Shown here piece by piece: positions 53,673 to 61,809 of a DNA stretch of 64,000 nucleotides. The stretch's first letter is position 1. Each line of letters opens with the position of its first letter. The position numbers were made by a program, and so were the translations under genes. This DNA comes from an uncultured Schlesneria sp. (GTDB lineage Bacteria > Planctomycetota > Planctomycetia > Planctomycetales > Planctomycetaceae). The notes under the pieces were generated by a model. That model saw only the letters and a program-made list of their open reading frames with translations, had not been told where the DNA came from and made no database searches. Location of the stretch: the NCBI GenBank assembly GCA_903904835.1, contig CAIVEI010000070.1, positions 1 to 64,000 on the forward strand, read 5' to 3'.

Positions 53673-54638
53673 TCGGATTCTCAAAGCATGCGTAGGGTGC
53701 GGTCGAGTCTTCGAGGCCCACCAGTCTCAAACACCTAGTGAGAAACACAAAACGTTTCAAAAACATCTTGAACAGAGGGAAACGAAGGTAACAAAGAAAT
53801 GAGAAAAGTCATTTCGTAAATCATTGGACGAACACGACCAAAGTCCCATCGAGGCCTGACCGCCGACTGCATCGTCTTTGCTTTACTTCGTGACCTTCGC
53901 GCCCTTCTGTTCAAAATTCTTCTCTTATAATAATCTGCCGTCATCACGCCCCGCAGAATTTAATGTCAAAGTTCGCGCGAGTTCGAGTGACTTCGACCAT
54001 TCTTCGTATTTCATAGGGTTTGCGAAGCTGTTTTCGATTTTGTCGTCATTAAAAAGTTCGCGCGACTTCACCAGACTTCACCTAACTTCGACAGCGGACA
54101 AAACCGGGACTGGCTCCGAGCCTCGATTGCCCGTCCCGCTTTTGCTCGGTATCCCACTTTTTTTTACGCGGATCAGCCCGCTGTGATGGATTGCCAATGA
54201 AGCGATCCGTTTTCAATTTATTCCAAAATGCCAAAGATCTATCGCCGTCATCACGTTCCGGTTTCCGAAAACACATGCAAGCCCGTGACCAGAATCCCAG
54301 CCCCCGTATTTTGTCAGACCCGGCATATCTTCCAATCAGCTCTTTTGACCTCGCCTCGAAGAGAAGCGAGGATTCGGCGCAACGAACGAAACACGAGCTT
54401 TTTCCAACGGGGCAACACACGACATAAAACTACAAACAAAAATAAATAAAGTCAATGAACAAATAAAGATACATTCTTAAGGTTTGGAATGTGCACACGA
54501 GATTTATGACAACGAGCCTGAAGCAGCGCCAAAAAAAGACCACCGTCAGCGGTGACACCAGAACTTTGGGTGATTCGCAATGGAAAACAAATGAGCTGCC
54601 ACAGCTTGTGTGTTTCCGCCCGAAATCTCCTTTTGAAA
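53673..54638. other. Intergenic region with a repeated segment and terminator-like hairpin
   Basis: Nearly 1 kb without a convincing gene. AAAGTTCGCGCGA occurs at 53968-53980 and again from 54053. CGGGAC (54105-54110) pairs with GTCCCG (54133-54138) and is followed by CTTTTG; this hairpin shares GGGACTGGCTCCG with the terminator at 52684. The segment 54430-54480 is A+T-rich. Confidence 0.45.
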
Positions 54639-54658
54639 CTGCATCATATATGATGTAG
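54639..54658 (+). promoter_or_regulatory. Palindromic operator upstream of the XRE/Fic pair
   Basis: CTGCATCATATATGATGTAG is a 20-base palindrome with one mismatched pair, whose inner 14 bases are perfect. It ends 22 bases before the ATG of the XRE gene, as expected for autoregulation by that protein. Confidence 0.65.
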
Positions 54659-54679
54659 TATTTCCGGAGGAGAATGGTC

Positions 54680-55066
54680 ATGACGAACCGCAAGCCGTTG
54701 TTTGAAAAGCTCGAATCCCGCCGCCGTGAACTCGGACTTAGCCAGGCTGCACTTGCCGATCGAAGCGGCGTTTCGTTGCCGACCGTTCACCGTATCCTCT
54801 CCGGGCATGGCTCTTCGGCAAGCATAGAGAATATCCTCGCAATCACGCAGGTTCTTGGGATGGACCTTGAAGCCGTCCCGCGTATTGACGCTCAGGAGAT
54901 CCTCGAACAACAGGCTCGTAAGAAGGCTGAAAAACTCATTCGTATGGTGCAAGGAACGTCGGCGTTGGAGGCCAAGGGAGTTGCCGACCGCCATATCGGG
55001 CAGATGATTACGAAAACCGTGCAAGAACTGCTGGCGGGTTCTCGCCGCCGACTATGGACCGAGTGA
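54680..55066 (+). CDS. XRE-family regulator, mobile mystery protein A-like
   Basis: A 128-residue protein starting MTNRKPLFEKLESRRRELGL; GGAGGAG is well spaced for this ATG, though an ATG at 54674 exists. The helix-turn-helix is LSQAALADRSGVSLPTVHRIL (about 18-40). The C-terminal helical part (EILEQQARKKAEKLIRMVQG) probably contacts the partner. It overlaps the Fic gene by 13 bases. This pairing corresponds to the mobile mystery A/B family, a toxin-antitoxin-like unit found in genomic islands. Confidence 0.78.
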   Translation: MTNRKPLFEKLESRRRELGLSQAALADRSGVSLPTVHRILSGHGSSASIENILAITQVLGMDLEAVPRIDAQEILEQQARKKAEKLIRMVQGTSALEAKGVADRHIGQMITKTVQELLAGSRRRLWTE

Positions 55067-55662
55067 TCGTGACCTGGAAATCCATCCCCGTCGAAACGCC
55101 GATCGACGTTTCCGGCCTCAAGGTTTCCGGTGTCAGCAACCGCAGTCAGCTTTCAGTTGTTGAAGCCGAAAACGTCCGCAAGGCAATCGTCAAATACCTT
55201 GGCGGTTCGCTCACTCGCCGAACCGCAAAATTCGATCTTTCGTGGATGCTGAAACTCCATCGCGAGGTGTTTGGCGACGTCTGGGATTGGGCGGGCAAAA
55301 CGCGTACCTCCAATCTCAATCTCGGTGATCCGTGGCATCAGATCCAGACCCGGTTGCAGGATCTATGCGACGACCTGGCCTGCAGGCAGAAGCACTCGCC
55401 GGATTTTGTTGAGCATGCGGCACACCTGCATCACGGCGCAGTGCTGATCCATCCGTTTCTAAACGGTAATGGTCGATGGTCGCGACTTCTTGCCAATATC
55501 TGGCTGAAGGTCAACAAGCAACCGCTCACGGAATGGCCAGAGGAAGTCATCGGTGAAACAAGCGTGATTCGCGACGAATACCTCATCTCCATCCGTGCGG
55601 CGGATTCGGGCGATTATCCATCCTTGTCCCGAAGAGCGGTCGCTCGTTACTATCCAAGGTAA
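55054..55662 (+). CDS. Fic-domain protein, mobile mystery protein B-like
   Basis: A 202-residue protein with the Fic motif HPFLNGNGR (133-141), in which Asn replaces the usual Asp/Glu. Family-typical context includes RTAKFDLSWMLKLHREVFGD, VWDWAGKTRTSNLN and GDPWHQIQTRL. Fic enzymes transfer AMP or related groups to proteins. As the partner of the overlapping XRE gene it probably acts as the toxin. Whether the Asn permits AMP transfer is uncertain, though the histidine and GNGR loop are intact. It lies outside the tRNA-Leu elements, so it may be an older insertion. Confidence 0.87.
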   Translation: MDRVIVTWKSIPVETPIDVSGLKVSGVSNRSQLSVVEAENVRKAIVKYLGGSLTRRTAKFDLSWMLKLHREVFGDVWDWAGKTRTSNLNLGDPWHQIQTRLQDLCDDLACRQKHSPDFVEHAAHLHHGAVLIHPFLNGNGRWSRLLANIWLKVNKQPLTEWPEEVIGETSVIRDEYLISIRAADSGDYPSLSRRAVARYYPR

Positions 55663-55783
55663 GAGCCATATGAGGTAATTCTGCACGTACGGATCTGTTC
55701 GGGGGGCGGCCAGTAATGGCCGTCCCTACCGCGATTCCCCATTGTTTGCCTTCACGATCCCTTCCAGAAACGAAGGTTTAATC

Positions 55784-56203
55784 ATGTGTGAATTTTTTCG
55801 ACCTTGGCGACGAAAGATCGGCTGTGTCACGCTCATGCTGGCGTGCGTGTTGATGGCGGGGTGGGTTCGAAGCAATAGAGTTGCGGAAGGGTTGGTGTTT
55901 CAACCCTACAGGACGCAATATGGAGTCGCCCATAGCAGAGGCCATATTGCGTTGTTTCGCACGCTTTTTGTTGACGGGTTACGATTTGGCTCATGGTCTT
56001 TCGCACCCGATCCCGATACTGGTCCACAGGGACCAATTCCTCCAATGGTAATGGACGAAGACGTGTTGATCGTCCCTCCCTACTGGTCCATCGTCCTCCC
56101 CCTGACCATCCTCTCCGCTGGTTTGCTCCTCACCAAGCCCCGAAACTCGACTCAGAAGAAGTCTCCTGAACCCGCCGCAAACGAGGGAAGAGGGGGAACA
56201 TGA
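55784..56203 (+). CDS. FF-x-x-W-RK small membrane protein, paralogue 1
   Basis: A 139-residue protein starting MCEFFRPWRRKIGCVTLM after GAAGG. An N-terminal membrane helix (about 10-28) and a C-terminal one (about 105-122, VLPLTILSAGLLLTKPR) flank a variable extracytoplasmic domain. The C-terminal tail RNSTQKKSPE is shared with the paralogues at 56200 and 59212. I know the group only as a lineage-specific planctomycete family with no function. It overlaps the next paralogue by four bases. Confidence 0.75.
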   Translation: MCEFFRPWRRKIGCVTLMLACVLMAGWVRSNRVAEGLVFQPYRTQYGVAHSRGHIALFRTLFVDGLRFGSWSFAPDPDTGPQGPIPPMVMDEDVLIVPPYWSIVLPLTILSAGLLLTKPRNSTQKKSPEPAANEGRGGT

Positions 56204-56691
56204 GAGAGTTTTTCAAGGGATGGCGAAGGAAGATCGGCGTTGTGACGCTGATGATGGGGAGTATTTTTGCGATGGGGTGGGTACGGAGTCTTTCTTATTA
56301 CGATCAAGTGGCACTTCCTGAATTCGACTCACAGCGAAGCAGTTGCCTGCAATCGCTAAACGGTTCATTCCGTTGGATTCGGATTGACTCCCTTTCGAGT
56401 AGCGACGTTTGGCTCGCAATCCCAAGCAGAGATCATGTGGTCAAATCAATCGTTCCCGACGAAAGTCCTGGCGTCCATTGGAGGTTTCGATTTTTGGGTT
56501 TTGGAGTTGGTGTTTTTGGACAGGCCAATGCAAAGATTTCGATGCCGAGTAACTTATACTGTTGCTCCTATTCGACGCTCGTCATCCCGTTGACCGCCAT
56601 CTCCGCCTACCTACTCCTTTCTAAGTCCCGTCAATCGACTCCGAAGAAAACTGCCCAACCCATCACAAGCGAGGGAGGAGCGGCAGCGTAA
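56200..56691 (+). CDS. FF-x-x-W-RK small membrane protein, paralogue 2
   Basis: A 163-residue relative with MREFFKGWRRKIGVVTLMM at the N-terminus and IPLTAISAYLLLSKSRQST at the C-terminus. The middle (about 30-135) diverges strongly from paralogue 1. Two membrane helices with a central extracytoplasmic domain are predicted. It overlaps both neighbours (ATGA before, one base after), forming a compact operon with the RND fragment gene. Confidence 0.75.
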   Translation: MREFFKGWRRKIGVVTLMMGSIFAMGWVRSLSYYDQVALPEFDSQRSSCLQSLNGSFRWIRIDSLSSSDVWLAIPSRDHVVKSIVPDESPGVHWRFRFLGFGVGVFGQANAKISMPSNLYCCSYSTLVIPLTAISAYLLLSKSRQSTPKKTAQPITSEGGAAA

Positions 56692-57749
56692 TGAGAGAGT
56701 TTTTTCGGACCTGGAGGCGGAAACCCGGCGTGATCGTCATTTCGATCATCGTCCTTTTTCTGGCCGGGTTGTCCATCAAAGCACTGCTGAACTCCCTATT
56801 CCCCTCCTGGGTTTCTCCAACCGTAGAAGTGACAGTCAGTTTTTCCGATGCCAAAGCGAACCTTTTGGTTGACCCGGTATTGGTCACTCTGGAAGAAGCG
56901 ATGAACGGGGTGCCGAACATACGTTATATGGCCTTCGCCGCCACACCCTTTGGTACTGCTGGTGAAGCGAAGATTTTGGTGATCTTCCAGCCTGGTACGG
57001 ACCCAAAAGTTGCGGTCTTGAACGTGCAAAACCGAATTCAAAAGGTGAAGAACAGGCTCGCTCCCATGATGGAAACTGAAGGGATCACAGTCACGCAGGC
57101 TTTGGCGAGCAGGTTGATGTATGTGAGCATCAATAGCACATATGAAGACGCAGACCAGGATTTTCTTTGTAATTACACCGCTGGTCATCTTTCCGAATTA
57201 GAGCAGGTTCAGGGGATCGGTAATGCCACGATTCTCGGCTACCGCAAGTCTGTGATAAGGTTCAAGCTGGATCTCGACCGCATGAGTCCCTGGAATCTGA
57301 CTGCCAGCGATGCGTTAAATGCGATGATACCTTCGAGCATGATGGGTCCGTCCCAGCCTGCCTTCCTGGAAACAGGTCGGACATCGCAGGCCGTCGAGTA
57401 CGTTCGCACCTTCGGGTTGATTCCGAGGTACGAAAATCTGGAGCAATTTGAAAACATCGTTCTCAGGGCCAGTCCTGACGGCGACATTCTGCGACTAAAA
57501 GATATCGGCGAAGTCGAGTGCGGCACTGTGTACCCTTCTTATCCTTCGCATTACAACATCGACACTGACATTGATGGTCATTCATCTGCGGTCATCTTTC
57601 TGAAGCAACTCCCCGGTGCCAATCCCGCCGAAGTCATCAAGGAGGTCAGGAAGAAGCTCGAAAAGTGGTTGTTTCCATTTGAGATCAGCGACGAGTTTCC
57701 GGCTTCCTGGAACCTTCCTCAAAACCCTTCACGGTCAGGAAACCGTTAA
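56691..57749 (+). CDS. FF-x-x-W-RK N-terminus fused to half of an RND porter domain
   Basis: A 352-residue protein. The first 16 residues (MREFFRTWRRKPGVIV) match the neighbouring paralogues. One membrane helix (about 12-35) follows, then a region aligning with the N-terminal periplasmic porter domain of AcrB-type pumps: NGVPNIRYMAF, FQPGTDPKVAVLNVQNRIQ, VQGIGNATILGYRKSVIRF and RLKDIGEVECGT. The protein ends just where the second membrane helix of an RND pump would start. Complete pumps have about 1000 residues and 12 helices, so transport is not expected. No frameshifted continuation follows. It may be a domesticated periplasmic binding module. Confidence 0.75.
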   Translation: MREFFRTWRRKPGVIVISIIVLFLAGLSIKALLNSLFPSWVSPTVEVTVSFSDAKANLLVDPVLVTLEEAMNGVPNIRYMAFAATPFGTAGEAKILVIFQPGTDPKVAVLNVQNRIQKVKNRLAPMMETEGITVTQALASRLMYVSINSTYEDADQDFLCNYTAGHLSELEQVQGIGNATILGYRKSVIRFKLDLDRMSPWNLTASDALNAMIPSSMMGPSQPAFLETGRTSQAVEYVRTFGLIPRYENLEQFENIVLRASPDGDILRLKDIGEVECGTVYPSYPSHYNIDTDIDGHSSAVIFLKQLPGANPAEVIKEVRKKLEKWLFPFEISDEFPASWNLPQNPSRSGNR

Positions 57750-57765
57750 AAACAAAGACGACGGG

Positions 57766-58032
57766 ATGCCGATCCTGATCTCATTTTCGTTGCTCATCAG
57801 CACGCCGAGTACATCTACTCAAACCCAAACTGCCTTACTTCTCAAAAGCGAGGGGGGAGGGGCGACACCTGATGTGATTGACGAACGAGGTTTTGAAAAT
57901 CTCTCACGGAACGGAAAAGTCGATTTCTACCAGCATCTGGGTTGCCTGCTCGAAGTAAGCCACAGCGACAACGGCCCAAAGGTTAAAATTTGGTTAAACG
58001 ACGTCAAACCGGAGCTGTTTCGCACTCATTGA
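57766..58032 (+). CDS. Possible small exported protein
   Basis: An 88-codon frame starting MPILISFSLLISTPSTSTQ, which resembles a short signal peptide, followed by GFENLSRNGKVDFYQHLGCL and VKIWLNDVKPELF. It begins 17 bases after the RND-like gene. No family is recognised and no clear ribosome binding site precedes it, so the call is tentative. Confidence 0.4.
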   Translation: MPILISFSLLISTPSTSTQTQTALLLKSEGGGATPDVIDERGFENLSRNGKVDFYQHLGCLLEVSHSDNGPKVKIWLNDVKPELFRTH

Positions 58033-58092
58033 CCCGTGCAACTTCCGTCGTCAGAATTCCACTGGCAATGACGCCTCAGGGAATTTGTCACG

Positions 58093-58257
58093 ATGCAATC
58101 AAAAGGCGAAACCAAAGAAACACCGAATCCGCCCCAATGTCCTTCCAGGCCGGTCTGTCCGGTATGTGGCGGTTCATTAATTGAAATTCGAGCCAAGCTG
58201 CAATGTTCTCGCTGCCATACGATTTGTGAAACCTGCTGCGAAGGTGGTCGGGGATGA
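58093..58257 (+). CDS. Short zinc-ribbon protein (54 residues)
   Basis: ATG 58093 opens a 54-codon frame with MQSKGETKETPNPPQCP, then VCPVCGGSLIEIRAKLQCSR and CHTICETCCEGG. Eight of nine cysteines form C-x2-C pairs (CPVC, CSRC, CETC), the pattern of a small zinc ribbon. Very short zinc-ribbon proteins of this kind are common in planctomycetes, with unknown function. The frame begins about 60 bases after the preceding ORF and stops at TGA 58255-58257. Confidence 0.65.
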   Translation: MQSKGETKETPNPPQCPSRPVCPVCGGSLIEIRAKLQCSRCHTICETCCEGGRG

Positions 58258-58502
58258 GGCGGTGCGGGATCAGCTTTGGACGGTTGCGGTCACGGGTTGA
58301 GGCTGAGCAGAATGTTGCACGAAACTTCGTTTAGGAAAAAATGGTCTGGGCGACGCAATGCATCACCAAACTTCAAGCCGGTGAAACCCGCCAATTCGAA
58401 ATCCCAAACGATCTCTCGGCTATTCGTTCAACCAAGGAAAGTTTTCTTCCCAATCTTAGATGTCATCGAGTTTCAAGTATTCTTCGATACTGCTCGTTCG
58501 CG

Positions 58503-59084
58503 TCAGTTCGAGTTCCCAGGCTTCTTTTCAAACGTCAGAACGAATTGAATCGCATCGTCGAGCGTCGTCCCACAAAAATCGGTATTCGCTGGCAGTATGA
58601 TCCGAGCATCGTTGGAGAGATCCTTCATCCATTTGGCAGGAAAGTTTTCGTCCTCATACGCTTTTGTCGGCTGGCCAAATCTGTGCGTGACATTGAACTG
58701 AGTCAACGGCGAAGTTGGTTTAAGAGATTCCCAATCAACCTCAGATTTGCGAGCGAGAGCAACAATAAAATCGAGAATCGGTCCGTTTCCTGATCCTGGA
58801 AAATGCACCCGACACCAGTTTGTTGCCGACCGGATGATTTTCGAGTCCAGCCGCCACCGCTCGAAATAGAGCGTGAGGCTGAGCGGCAAAGCAATCAGAA
58901 GGCCAAAACCAAAAACAGCCATCGAACCTTTGGTGAAAACAGCAATGCCAAACAAAATGACCACGACAATAAACGCCCAAAAACAGCCGGTCGCATCCGT
59001 AGGGCGGCGATGCCGTAAAATTGGCGACTGATTATCCGTGGAATTGGACTCTGGCATCACTGAGCATATTGTGAAGTGGGTCAT
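58503..59084 (-). CDS. Hypothetical two-helix membrane protein
   Basis: A 193-residue protein; ATG 59057 (MPESNSTDNQ) is an alternative start. Two adjacent membrane helices (about 33-50 and 54-72: FWAFIVVVILFGIAVFT and AVFGFGLLIALPLSLTLYF) are followed by a soluble domain of 110 residues (WCRVHFPGSGNGPILDFIVA, DLSNDARIILPANTDFCGTT). The sequence is uncharacterised. It is on the opposite strand to the paralogue operon. Confidence 0.65.
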   Translation of the reverse strand: MTHFTICSVMPESNSTDNQSPILRHRRPTDATGCFWAFIVVVILFGIAVFTKGSMAVFGFGLLIALPLSLTLYFERWRLDSKIIRSATNWCRVHFPGSGNGPILDFIVALARKSEVDWESLKPTSPLTQFNVTHRFGQPTKAYEDENFPAKWMKDLSNDARIILPANTDFCGTTLDDAIQFVLTFEKKPGNSN

Positions 59085-59211
59085 TGATTATCGGTTGCGC
59101 AAAATACGGAATGACCTCGCCATCTGCAACGAAACGAGCCACACCCTCCTATGAACACGCACGCCAAACGGCCGAGCCTCTGTTTCCAACCTTGAAGAAC
59201 TCTCCCATGAT

Positions 59212-59709
59212 TCAGGCCCCCTCGATTGAAGCGGGTAGAGAAGTTTTCTTCCGAGTCGAATTGCGGGGCTTGGAAAGCAAAAGCCAAAGTGAGATGAGTG
59301 TTAAGGGGATCGTGACGAGGGCATATGGAATGGCACAATAATTCGAAAAGTGGATCGTCGAATCTTGTTCCTGAGATGAAACGCGGATCCCAACCCCGTA
59401 CCACGACCAATTCCAAGTTACTCCGTCAGAATCCTCAAAAACGCGCATATCAATCTCTTTGTATGGTCCGCTCGCCCAAATAAACTGGTGCAATATATTT
59501 CCTGCTTGTCCGGGTTGTTCGTCATTAAGCATGAACAAAATGACGTACTGGAAAAAAGAGCCGCCAACCACTGTCCTGTGTTGACCAAGCGGGACGATGA
59601 ATTGATCGCTGAAGCTGAAGCTCCTGATCCATGCCGCCATGAACACCAAAGCCATCAACAACGTGACGCATCCAACTTTTCTCTTCCACCCTCGAAAAAA
59701 CTGACCCAT
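59212..59709 (-). CDS. FF-x-x-W-(R/K)RK small membrane protein, paralogue 4
   Basis: A 165-residue protein with MGQFFRGWKRKVGCVTLLMA at the N-terminus and VTIPLTLISLWLLLSKPRN near the C-terminus, matching the proteins at 55784 and 56200. Two helices bracket a variable domain of about 100 residues. It lies on the opposite strand about 1.5 kb from the others, so the family expanded by local duplication with inversion. Confidence 0.75.
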   Translation of the reverse strand: MGQFFRGWKRKVGCVTLLMALVFMAAWIRSFSFSDQFIVPLGQHRTVVGGSFFQYVILFMLNDEQPGQAGNILHQFIWASGPYKEIDMRVFEDSDGVTWNWSWYGVGIRVSSQEQDSTIHFSNYCAIPYALVTIPLTLISLWLLLSKPRNSTRKKTSLPASIEGA

Positions 59710-60084
59710 GATTCCTCCCAGACGAATCGATGATCACTCCAGCGATCTGCCCGCGTGATTCGCGTCGGTATACAGTGTCAAAATGTCTTGAATTTTTAAA
59801 CTCAAAGGTTTCATCGTCAAAAAACGGGAATCATTTGCTCTCCAGAAACGATCTTGAATTTGCCAAAAAACGTGATATCATATTGAGGTCGAATAAATCG
59901 CTCCAAAGCCAACAGGGTTGGCGGTGCCACGCAGGCCAAACTGCGGTGTTTCTTTTCGCAATTTGATGCGAATCTCTACTTGCAATGTGTGTGCTCTAGG
60001 CTGAGCAGTTTTGTTTCTTGGGGTCGGTGTGCCGTCGCAGTTGCGATGCCCGTAATCATGCCCATGACATTGGAAAGACTCCAA
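59710..60084. other. Intergenic region
   Basis: No convincing gene in about 375 bases. The frame of the next gene is open upstream to 59980 but lacks protein-like composition there. Confidence 0.4.
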
Positions 60085-60408
60085 ATGTCCAATCGTGTTT
60101 TTTTGCCCGGTCGTGCTTACAAATTTCTTTACCCTGCCATCAATTTTGAATGTTTGCGATTGATCAGCCCGATGGTCGAGCGGCGGATACTCGTTTCTCA
60201 GATACGTGATACCGCCGCCGAACCACTGGATGAAGAGACTCTCGCGATTCACCCCTACACGAATCGAGGACGGTGGCTGGTTACTGGTATCGATCTGGAG
60301 AAATTCGAAGAGCGATCGTTTTACGTCGAATCGATGGTCAGCGTTGTCGAAGTCACGGATCACAAGTTTAGCAACAGGGAACTTTCCAGCTTGTGCCGAA
60401 GTGTTTGA
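60085..60408 (+). CDS. Hypothetical protein (107 residues)
   Basis: Starts MSNRVFLPGRAYKFLYPAIN; upstream ATGs at 60046, 60058 and 60064 are possible. The soluble sequence (VERRILVSQIRDTAAEPLDE, RGRWLVTGIDLEKFEERSFY) looks like a real compact domain, while the opposing minus-strand frame does not. No family is recognised. A 41-codon frame (60421-60546) follows and may be a remnant or by-product. Confidence 0.5.
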   Translation: MSNRVFLPGRAYKFLYPAINFECLRLISPMVERRILVSQIRDTAAEPLDEETLAIHPYTNRGRWLVTGIDLEKFEERSFYVESMVSVVEVTDHKFSNRELSSLCRSV

Positions 60409-60774
60409 GGTTCATGCCGAATGGCAACCCGAAGGCCTCTCGCCATTAAGGTGAAACTTCGTGCGCAAGATTGGCTGGACTTCCGGTCGCTCGATCCATG
60501 GGACTGGATTGAAATCACGCTTCATCAACACGTCGAAAGTTCGTGATCTCAATTGGGCAAGTGGTAAAGTAGGGGCGGGGGGCAGGTCAGCAGATGACAA
60601 CTGTTCTGCCGGAACCACGCTACACCGTTACGCAATTTGCTTAAAAAACCTAGGGCAAAGGCCCGTTAACCACCGCAGCAGGGGCGGTGGGGCGGGGGCT
60701 TTGTAAACGCCTTCACGGCGTTGCCCAAGGGGCTGACGGATCAGAGGCTGACGTCTGCGCTGCCAGCCTTAACG
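60409..60774. other. Intergenic region with a short ORF
   Basis: Contains the 41-codon frame 60421-60546 (MATRRPLAIKVKLRAQDWLD and so on), which I cannot support as a gene. AACGCC-ttcac-GGCGTT forms a small hairpin around 60710-60726. The stretch 60565-60705 is G-rich. Confidence 0.4.
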
Positions 60775-61725
60775 TCATCTGAACTTCGGCCACCACCACT
60801 TTGAAGGGGTCTGCCAATTGACTAGATCGTTGGCGAGTTCCGCAGCAGTGGAATATCTGTCTGAAGCTCGCTTCGCTATTGCCTTGAGACAAATCCGGTT
60901 TAGCTCGACAGGAATATCTCCGTTCAAATCTCGTGGCGGCGAAGGTTTGGTCGAGAAGATTTGATTGATGAGTTCAACTCCGCCGCCCCGAAACGGTCGT
61001 TGTCCGGCAAGCAGTTCGTAAAGCATAATTCCTATTGAATAGACGTCGGTGCGACCATCGACAAGATGATAGTCGCCTCGGACCAGCTCTGGACTCAGAT
61101 GCGATGGATTTCCGATAACGATGCCGTCATCGCCGAGAAACGGGAATCCAAAATCCGTGACGTATGGTTTTCCGCTGTTTGCCTCCAGCAAGATGCTGCC
61201 GAGATGCAGGTTGCGGTGCAAAATGCCATGTTCGTGAACGTAATGCAGTGTTTGAGAGACGGTCGCTAACAACCTTGCAGATTCATCAAATGCGATCGTC
61301 TCTTTTCGAACTCGTTCCCGAAGCGTGATTCCCTGGATAAACTCCGAGACAGTGTAGTACCTGCCGTCTTCTGTTCGTCCGTAATCAATGTAACGAAGCA
61401 GATTTCGGTGGTTCAATTTGGAAAGACAGCGTGCATTGATAAGGAAACTTTCAGCTTGATCGGGTGGCACTCGGTCGTCCAGGACTTCAATTGCCACATG
61501 GCAATGATCATCCGAAGCGAGATATACGAAGTTTCCATAGGCCGTCCGGCTCAATACTTTGTCTAAACGGAAGTTTCCGATTCGTTGAGCATCAGACATC
61601 ACCAGTTGCTCCGATCTCAATTGGTCGTTAGCGCGTCCCAGCTTACAGCCTGTTTCTTTCAGTGTCATCCAAATGCCATTGACTGAATCGACGGCTTGCC
61701 TTTTGACAAAGAGCGTTTGGAACAC
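60775..61725 (-). CDS. Predicted Ser/Thr pseudokinase
   Basis: A 316-residue protein with a kinase fold. The start is uncertain: GTG 61725, or ATG 61599 (MSDAQRIGNFRL), which has a better ribosome binding site. The catalytic residues are changed: the VAIK lysine is glutamate (HVAIEVLDD, E80), the HRD aspartate is asparagine (LHRNLHLGS, N172) and the glycine loop is LSRTAYGNFVYLA. DFG (191-193), SPELVRGDY and RTDVYSIGIMLYELL are retained. The fold should be preserved but phosphotransfer is unlikely. Planctomycetes carry many PknB-like kinases; this one is probably a scaffold or regulator. Confidence 0.82.
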   Translation of the reverse strand: MFQTLFVKRQAVDSVNGIWMTLKETGCKLGRANDQLRSEQLVMSDAQRIGNFRLDKVLSRTAYGNFVYLASDDHCHVAIEVLDDRVPPDQAESFLINARCLSKLNHRNLLRYIDYGRTEDGRYYTVSEFIQGITLRERVRKETIAFDESARLLATVSQTLHYVHEHGILHRNLHLGSILLEANSGKPYVTDFGFPFLGDDGIVIGNPSHLSPELVRGDYHLVDGRTDVYSIGIMLYELLAGQRPFRGGGVELINQIFSTKPSPPRDLNGDIPVELNRICLKAIAKRASDRYSTAAELANDLVNWQTPSKWWWPKFR

Positions 61726-61809
61726 GATACCTTCATATGATGTTTGATTACTCTGTTCCCACCCAAACGCTCATGTTTCCAATCTCTTGAGGCAGGTATC
61801 GGCGGTCGA

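Noticed and set aside
53086-53802. Genes of 70-115 codons inside the tandem repeat array
   Set aside because: Frames on both strands merely translate the repeat (AIVAQ recurs on the minus strand), change frame between units and lack ribosome binding sites.
59878-60363. Minus-strand 161-codon ORF opposite the gene at 60085-60408
   Set aside because: The plus-strand product has a more protein-like composition and the minus-strand frame lacks a start context. The choice is not certain.
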